From contig DFYP01000014.1 of the NCBI GenBank assembly GCA_002382645.1, forward strand, positions 8,392 to 14,250: a stretch of 5,859 nucleotides of DNA, in the 5' to 3' direction. The DNA comes from Desulfovibrio sp. UBA4079 (GTDB taxonomy: Bacteria > Desulfobacterota > Desulfovibrionia > Desulfovibrionales > Desulfovibrionaceae). Under the pieces are notes generated by a model, which was not told where the DNA came from, searched no databases, and worked only from the letters and a program-made list of their open reading frames with translations. This document shows positions 1 to 5,859 of the stretch, one piece after another. How positions within the stretch are numbered: position 1 is the stretch's first letter; the number at the start of each line of letters is the position of its first letter. Position numbers and translations under genes: made by a program.

Positions 1-814
1 GCAGGCGCACGAAGCCGAAGGCCGGATTGGCCCAGAGGATGATCTCCTCGCAGAGCCGCGAAAGATGAAGCATGACCAGGCTTCCGCAGGACAGGGCCTC
101 GAGCACGAAGTCCCGGTCCGAAACCGCGTCCATGCTGTTGGCGAACACGCCGGAAAGTCCCAGGTCCTTGGCCACGGCCGCGGGGTCCAGGGCATAGGTG
201 GTCCCGGCCAGGGCCGCGGCGCCGAGCGGGGAGACCCGGATGCGCTTCTGGGCGTCGGCCAGGCGCTCCACATCGCGCTTGAACATCCAGGCGTAGGCCA
301 GGAGGTGCTGGGCCAGGGACACGGGCTGGGCGGGCTGGAGATGGGTGCACCCGGGCAGGAGCGTGTCCTTGTGCTCCGCGGCGCGCTCCAGGAGCACGGC
401 GGCCAGCTGGGCCAGGCCGGCGCTCCAGGCCGCGGCCCGGCCCGAGACGAACAGCCGGAAGTCCAGGGCCACCTGGTCGTTGCGCGAGCGGCCGGTGTGG
501 AGCTTGCCGCCCACCGGTCCCACCAGGGCCGTGAGGCGGCTTTCAATGTTCATGTGCACGTCTTCCAGGGCCGGGTCCCAGGTGAACGCGCCGGACTCGA
601 TCTCGGCGAGCACGGTGTCCAGACCCTGGATGAGCGCGGCGGCCTCGTCCCGGGTGATGATCCCCTGGGCGGCCAACATGCGGGCGTGGGCCTTGGACCC
701 GGCGATGTCCTCGGCGTACAGCCGGTGGTCGAAACTCACCGACTGGGTGTAGCCCTCCACCAGGGCGTCGGTGGCCGCGGCGAAGCGGCCGCCCCACATC
801 TTTTTCCCGCTCAT
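1..814 (-). CDS. argH: Argininosuccinate lyase, C-terminal part cut off by the left window edge
   Basis: Catalyses the last step of arginine synthesis in the cytosol, splitting argininosuccinate into arginine and fumarate. I translated the frame by hand from the ATG at 814-812 to the edge; it is open throughout and gives 271 residues of a protein that is usually about 460. It begins MSGKKMWGGRFAAATD, the usual ArgH start. Family motifs visible are HTGRSRNDQ at 106-114, GCTHLQPAQP at 155-164 (with the Thr-His pair involved in catalysis) and SPLGAAALAGTTY at 195-207. The mobile GSSxMPxKxNP loop with the catalytic serine would lie beyond the edge. The fold is that of the fumarase/aspartase superfamily, active as a homotetramer. 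A GGAGG ribosome site at 819-823 lies 4 nt before the ATG. The argG stop is only 17 nt upstream, so the two are co-transcribed. No frameshift is visible. Identification is firm. Confidence 0.96.
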   Translation of the reverse strand, partial: MSGKKMWGGRFAAATDALVEGYTQSVSFDHRLYAEDIAGSKAHARMLAAQGIITRDEAAALIQGLDTVLAEIESGAFTWDPALEDVHMNIESRLTALVGPVGGKLHTGRSRNDQVALDFRLFVSGRAAAWSAGLAQLAAVLLERAAEHKDTLLPGCTHLQPAQPVSLAQHLLAYAWMFKRDVERLADAQKRIRVSPLGAAALAGTTYALDPAAVAKDLGLSGVFANSMDAVSDRDFVLEALSCGSLVMLHLSRLCEEIILWANPAFGFVRL

Positions 815-831
815 GCGTCCTCCAGCCTGGC

Positions 832-2073
<1,242 letters not shown>

Positions 2074-2085
2074 TTCCTCATGCTC

Positions 2086-2991
<906 letters not shown>

Positions 2992-2996
2992 GACGG

Positions 2997-3002
2997 CTCC
3001 TT
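2997..3002 (-). promoter_or_regulatory. Ribosome binding site that fixes the argF start
   Basis: The minus strand reads AAGGAG here, 5 nt before the ATG at 2991-2989. This near-consensus site supports the 301-residue ArgF over the longer frame opening at a GTG at 3048. Confidence 0.8.
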
Positions 3003-3020
3003 GGCCGGCGGGCATTCCCC

Positions 3021-3034
3021 GGCCGGGAAAGCCG
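3021..3034. repeat. 14-bp direct repeat, argF-proximal copy
   Basis: The plus strand reads GGCCGGGAAAGCCG. It matches the copy at 3066-3079 at 13 of 14 positions, same orientation, start-to-start distance 45 bp. It overlaps the CCCGGCCGGG palindrome at 3018-3027 and would sit around the predicted transcription start of argF, a usual place for a repressor site. It may be chance, because GGCC-rich words are common in this DNA. Confidence 0.45.
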
Positions 3035-3036
3035 TC

Positions 3037-3065
3037 ATATTGCCCCACGTATCGGCCATTGTAAA
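3037..3065 (-). promoter_or_regulatory. Putative sigma70-type promoter for argFGH
   Basis: In the only substantial gap of the window, the minus strand has TTTACA (3065-3060; 5 of 6 matches to the -35 consensus), a 17-nt spacer, and CAATAT (3042-3037; 3 of 6 matches to the -10 consensus, including the second-position A and final T). It is one of the few AT-richer patches in very GC-rich DNA, and would start transcription near 3030, leaving a leader of roughly 40 nt before argF. The -10 match is weak, so readthrough from ybeY could be the main source of argF transcript. No AT-rich ARG box of the ArgR type is visible. Confidence 0.35.
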
Positions 3066-3079
3066 GGCCGGGAAGGCCG
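3066..3079. repeat. 14-bp direct repeat, ybeY-proximal copy
   Basis: The plus strand reads GGCCGGGAAGGCCG, the partner of the copy at 3021-3034. It directly abuts the putative -35 box at 3060-3065. It is also part of a short tandem repeat of AAGGCCGGG (3064-3072 and 3073-3081) that ends just past the ybeY stop codon. Only a weak 4-bp GGCC stem with no T-run can form here, so I do not call it a terminator. Confidence 0.45.
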
Positions 3080-3082
3080 GGT

Positions 3083-3484
3083 TCAGGCCAGGGCCTGGGC
3101 CGCGGCGGCCTCGGTCAGGGCCTCCATCTCCGGGCCGTGGTCCAGGCCCGCCAGGTGCAGCAGGGCGTGGGCCAGGAGCCGGGCCAGGTGCAGGACGGGG
3201 TCCTGGCCGTAAAGCCGGGCCTCGCGCAGACAGGCGGCCGGGGACAGGGCGATCTCGCCGAGACTCCCCTCCTCCTCCGAGGGAAAGGCCAGGACATTGG
3301 TGGGCCCGGAACAGCCCAGATGGCGCCGGTTCAAATCAGCCATGGCGGCGGCGTCCACCAGGGCCAGGTTCAGGTCTCCGGACAGGCCCAGGGCCTCCAG
3401 GAGCCGCGTGAGCAGGGCCGTCATCTCCCGTTGCGTCAGGGGCAGCCGGGGATCGGCCGGAACGCCGCGCTCAATGCTGATCAC
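3083..3484 (-). CDS. ybeY: YbeY endoribonuclease (rRNA maturation factor)
   Basis: A single-strand-specific, metal-dependent endoribonuclease known in other bacteria for 16S rRNA 3'-end maturation and ribosome quality control in the cytosol. It has 133 residues, a little short for a family of about 150. The zinc-binding triad is clear: H106, H110 and H116 in AHALLHLAGLDH, where the family usually has HG at the first His and here has HA. PTNVLAFP at 61-68 and GEIALS at 76-81 match the family core. The usual Arg shortly before PTNVLSFP (Arg59 in E. coli, from memory) is not seen; the segment reads RRHLGCSG. The start is a GTG at 3484-3482 with a GGAG site 7 nt upstream. It overlaps the end of phoH by 14 nt, suggesting coupled translation; YbeZ/PhoH proteins are known partners of YbeY. 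Confidence 0.93.
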   Translation of the reverse strand: MISIERGVPADPRLPLTQREMTALLTRLLEALGLSGDLNLALVDAAAMADLNRRHLGCSGPTNVLAFPSEEEGSLGEIALSPAACLREARLYGQDPVLHLARLLAHALLHLAGLDHGPEMEALTEAAAAQALA

Positions 3485-4469
3485 GGCCCTTCTCCAAGGC
3501 CTGGTCGTGCAGGTCGTAGGCCTGGACGATGCGACCCACCAAAGGGTGGCGGATCACGTCGTCCTCGTTGAAGCGGATGAAGGCGATGCCCGTGACCCGC
3601 TTGAGGATGCCCGCGGCCTGGACCAGGCCGGAGCGGCTGGAGGACGGCAGGTCGATCTGGGTCACGTCGCCGGTGACCACGGCCCGCGAGCCGAAGCCCA
3701 GGCGGGTGAGGAACATCTTCATCTGCTCGGGCGTGGTGTTCTGGGCCTCGTCCAGGATGACGAAGGCGTCGTTCAGGGTGCGGCCGCGCATGAACGCCAG
3801 GGGGGCCACCTCGATGATCCCGGTCTCGAGCATCTCCTGGACCTTGCGGAAGTCGAGCATGTCGTGGAGCGCGTCGTAGAGCGGCCGGAGGTAGGGATTG
3901 ATCTTCTCGGCCAGGTCGCCGGGCAGGAAGCCGAGCTTCTCCCCGGCCTCCACGGCCGGACGGGTGAGCACGATACGCTTGACCTCGCGCCGGGTCAGGG
4001 CGGCGACCGCGGCGGCCACGGCCAGGTAGGTCTTGCCCGTGCCCGCCGGGCCGATGGCGAAGACCAGGTCGTTGCTCCGGATGGCGGTGAGGTAGTCGCG
4101 CTGGGTCAAGGTCTTGGGCGTCACCGTGCGCTTGGCCGAGGCCGTGTACACGCTGTCGCGGAAGACCGCCTCCAGGTCCGTGGAGGGATCGCGGGCCAGC
4201 ATGCGGCAGGCGCAGTCCACGTCCTGGGGATGCACCGGGCGGCCCTTCTGGAGCAGGCCGTAGAGCTGGGTGAGCACGGCCTCGGCCAGGTCCAGGCGCT
4301 CTTCGCTGGAGGCCTTGAGGGTCAGGCGTCCGCCCCGGCTTTCGATGGACACCTTGGCCTTGTCCTCGACCATGCCGAGGTTGGCGTTCTGGGGCCCGAA
4401 CAGCTGCCCGGCCAGGGCCGCGTCGTCGAACTCCAGGGTCCGGCTGTGCTCCTTCTTCCTTCCGGCCAT
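3471..4469 (-). CDS. ybeZ: PhoH family ATPase (PhoL/YbeZ type)
   Basis: A cytosolic P-loop ATPase related to superfamily 1 helicase cores. It is thought to act on RNA together with YbeY, but the exact biochemical role is not settled. It has 332 residues, normal for the YbeZ/PhoL group. The N-terminal 1-120 or so matches the family's leading nucleic-acid-binding-like domain. Walker A GPAGTGKT is at 140-147, LTRPAVEAGEKLGFLPGD at 168-185, Walker B VILDEAQN at 237-244 and the GDVTQIDLP segment at 267-275; all catalytic motifs are intact. The start is the ATG at 4469-4467, preceded at 4 nt by AGGAGG (4474-4479), which overlaps the end of the permease gene. Only 1 nt separates it from the permease stop. 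Downstream it overlaps ybeY. No HD-domain pgpH gene lies between phoH and ybeY, unlike in many Gram-positive bacteria. The gene symbol follows the ybeY pairing. Confidence 0.94.
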   Translation of the reverse strand: MAGRKKEHSRTLEFDDAALAGQLFGPQNANLGMVEDKAKVSIESRGGRLTLKASSEERLDLAEAVLTQLYGLLQKGRPVHPQDVDCACRMLARDPSTDLEAVFRDSVYTASAKRTVTPKTLTQRDYLTAIRSNDLVFAIGPAGTGKTYLAVAAAVAALTRREVKRIVLTRPAVEAGEKLGFLPGDLAEKINPYLRPLYDALHDMLDFRKVQEMLETGIIEVAPLAFMRGRTLNDAFVILDEAQNTTPEQMKMFLTRLGFGSRAVVTGDVTQIDLPSSSRSGLVQAAGILKRVTGIAFIRFNEDDVIRHPLVGRIVQAYDLHDQALEKGRDQH

Positions 4470-4470
4470 G

Positions 4471-5232
4471 CTACCTCCTGCGGGCCCGCATCCAGGCGCA
4501 GGCCCGGCGCTCCAGCCAGTCCGTGGCCTCGTACAGCGCCGCGCCCAAGAGACTCATGCCCAGGATGCCGATGAACATGTCCACGTAGTCCATGCGGCCC
4601 CAGGCGTCCATAATGAGATAGCCCAGACCGCGTTGGGTGGCAAAGGACTCCACGAAGAAGAGCACGGCCACGGACACCCCCGTGCCCAGGCGCAGGGCCG
4701 TGAAGCCGTGGGGCAGGGCCGCGGGCAGATAGACGTCCCAGAGAATGTGCCACTTGCGCCCGCCCAGGGAGCGCACCGAGTCCACGTACTTGGGGTGCAC
4801 GGCCCTCACCCCGTCGCGGGTGGTCACCAGGACCTGGTAGCCCAGGATCAGGGCGATGACCGCCACCTTGGCCCCGTCGCCCAGGCCCAGGAGCACGAGG
4901 AACACGGGCAGGAACACGATCTTGGGGATGGGATAGGTGAGCAGGACGAACGGTCCGAACAGGGCGTCGGCGCGGCGCGAGCCGCCCAGGACCAGGCCCA
5001 GGGGAAAGGCCAGGCCGAAGGCCAGGAGCATGGCCGCCACGGCGCGCAGGGCGCTGGCCTGGAAGTGCGCCCAGAAGATTCCCGTGCCCAGGGCCAGGAC
5101 AAAGGCCCCGGCCACCTCCAGGGGCGGCGGCAGCACGGCCGAGCCCAGGCCCGCGGACAGGACCTGCCAGACCAGGCCCAGGACCAGGACCACCAGGCCG
5201 TAGCGCAGGGCCTTGCGCGCGAGCCCGCTCAC
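4471..5232 (-). CDS. ABC transporter permease, nitrate/sulfonate/taurine-type importer
   Basis: The inner-membrane subunit of a binding-protein-dependent importer (BPD_transp_1 fold, SsuC/TauC/NrtB/ThiX-like). It has 253 residues, the normal size. Hydrophobic segments lie roughly at 11-29, 60-84, 92-117, 121-137, 183-198 and 217-235, suggesting six membrane spans. The cytoplasmic EAA-type loop that docks on the ATPase is at about 150-174 (VDSVRSLGGRKWHILWDVYLP is its core, with the conserved Gly and the LP ending). The Arg-rich C-terminus fits a cytoplasmic end. The start is a GTG at 5232-5230 overlapping the ATPase stop as GTGA, with a GGAGG site 7 nt upstream. The substrate cannot be read from the permease; sulfonates, nitrate, cyanate, thiamine precursors or others remain open. 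A periplasmic binding protein would be expected beyond the right edge. Confidence 0.92.
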   Translation of the reverse strand: MSGLARKALRYGLVVLVLGLVWQVLSAGLGSAVLPPPLEVAGAFVLALGTGIFWAHFQASALRAVAAMLLAFGLAFPLGLVLGGSRRADALFGPFVLLTYPIPKIVFLPVFLVLLGLGDGAKVAVIALILGYQVLVTTRDGVRAVHPKYVDSVRSLGGRKWHILWDVYLPAALPHGFTALRLGTGVSVAVLFFVESFATQRGLGYLIMDAWGRMDYVDMFIGILGMSLLGAALYEATDWLERRACAWMRARRR

Positions 5233-5859
5233 CAGAGTTCCTCCGCGCTCTTGCGCAGGGAGCGCAGCAGCTCGAAATAGGCGTCGGCCTGGCGGTAGCG
5301 CTCCCCGCCGAAGCCGGGATTGTCGAAACTGGCGGCCACCGTGGACGGCCGTCCAGCCAGGACCAGGATGCGGCGGCCCAGGAAGGCGGCCTCCTCCAGG
5401 CTGTGGGTCACCAGGACGTAGGGCACGCGGCGCTTGCGCCAGACGGTCAGCAGCGTGAGCTGGAGCTTTTCCCGGGTGAGCGCGTCCAGGGAGGAGAACG
5501 GCTCGTCCATGAGCAGCAGGCGCGGCCGGGTGACGAAGGCCCGGGCAATGGCCACCCGCTGCATCTCCCCGCCCGAGAGCTTGCCGGGCCAGTCCCGGTC
5601 GCGGCCCTCCATGCCCAGCTCGGCCAGCTGCTCCCGGGCCATGGCCAGGCGCTCGGCCCGGGCCATGCCCCGGAACTTGAGGCCCAGGGCCACGTTCTCG
5701 GCCACGCTCTTCCAGGGCAGCAGGCCGTAGTCCTGAAGGATGATGGAGATGTCCGGGGTGGGCCCGCTGATCTCCCGGCCGTCCAGGCGCACCTGCCCGG
5801 CATCGGGCCGGGACAGGCCGCAGAGCAGGTAGAGCAGCGTGGTCTTGCCGCAGCCCGAG
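5229..5859 (-). CDS. ABC transporter ATPase, nitrate/sulfonate/taurine type, N-terminus cut off by the right edge
   Basis: The cytosolic energy-coupling subunit of the importer whose permease follows it. The frame is open to the edge; hand translation gives 209 residues, starting inside the Walker A loop with SGCGKTTLLYLLCGL. About 30-45 N-terminal residues are missing. The Q-loop is at visible residue 42 within ILQDYGLLPW, the signature LSGGEMQ at 94-100, Walker B LLLMDEP at 114-120, the D-loop SSLD just after, and the switch His at 152 in VTHSLEEA. The LLPWxxVxENVxLGL pattern after the Q-loop is typical of the SsuB/TauB/NrtD group. All catalytic motifs in view are intact. A GTG at 5792 is internal and not the start. 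The stop TGA overlaps the permease GTG by 4 nt. The substrate is unknown. Confidence 0.95.
   Translation of the reverse strand, partial: SGCGKTTLLYLLCGLSRPDAGQVRLDGREISGPTPDISIILQDYGLLPWKSVAENVALGLKFRGMARAERLAMAREQLAELGMEGRDRDWPGKLSGGEMQRVAIARAFVTRPRLLLMDEPFSSLDALTREKLQLTLLTVWRKRRVPYVLVTHSLEEAAFLGRRILVLAGRPSTVAASFDNPGFGGERYRQADAYFELLRSLRKSAEELW

Noticed and set aside
2992..3048. A longer ArgF beginning at a GTG at 3048.
   Set aside because: The extra 19 residues (MGQYDGFPGRG...) do not look like the family, the GTG lacks a good ribosome site, and the downstream ATG at 2991 has AAGGAG 5 nt upstream and gives the standard N-terminus.
3062..3085. Possible transcription terminator after ybeY in the CCGGCC repeats.
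   Set aside because: Only a 4-bp GGCC stem forms with a short loop, and no run of T follows on the minus strand.
5229..5792. ABC ATPase starting at a GTG at 5792.
   Set aside because: The same frame continues to the right edge and includes the Walker A residues SGCGKTT, so the GTG is internal.

Overview
The window is about 5.9 kb of very GC-rich, tightly packed bacterial DNA. Every gene I can support is on the minus strand, so transcription runs from the right edge to the left edge. Gene content, the order argF-argG-argH, and the protein style (for example a YbeY with LGCSGPTNVLAFP) resemble Desulfovibrio-type sulfate reducers (Desulfovibrionales). That placement is my inference from memory and was not tested by a search.

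In transcription order there are seven genes. First comes the ATPase (5' end cut off by the right edge) and the membrane permease of an ABC importer of the nitrate/sulfonate/taurine (NitT/TauT) type. They are joined by a 4-nt GTGA overlap. One nucleotide after the permease stop comes a PhoH/YbeZ-type ATPase, whose stop overlaps the GTG start of ybeY, an endoribonuclease of 16S rRNA maturation and rRNA quality control. These four genes look like one translationally coupled unit.

After ybeY there is a 91-bp gap, the only real intergenic region in the window. It holds a plausible sigma70-type promoter with a near-identical 14-bp direct repeat at each end of it, then a strong ribosome binding site for argF. 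The last three genes are argF, argG and argH (argH cut off by the left edge). Together they encode the three steps from ornithine to arginine: carbamoylation to citrulline, condensation with aspartate, and cleavage to arginine plus fumarate. The gaps between them are only 12 and 17 nt, so they form a single operon.

I see no RNA genes, mobile elements, CRISPR arrays or clear factor-independent terminators. I also see no convincing previously undescribed system. The points most worth a second look are the repeat pair around the putative argF promoter, a histone-like Lys/Ala/Pro tail on ArgG, the direct coupling of an ABC importer to phoH-ybeY, and a substitution at the usual conserved Arg position of YbeY.
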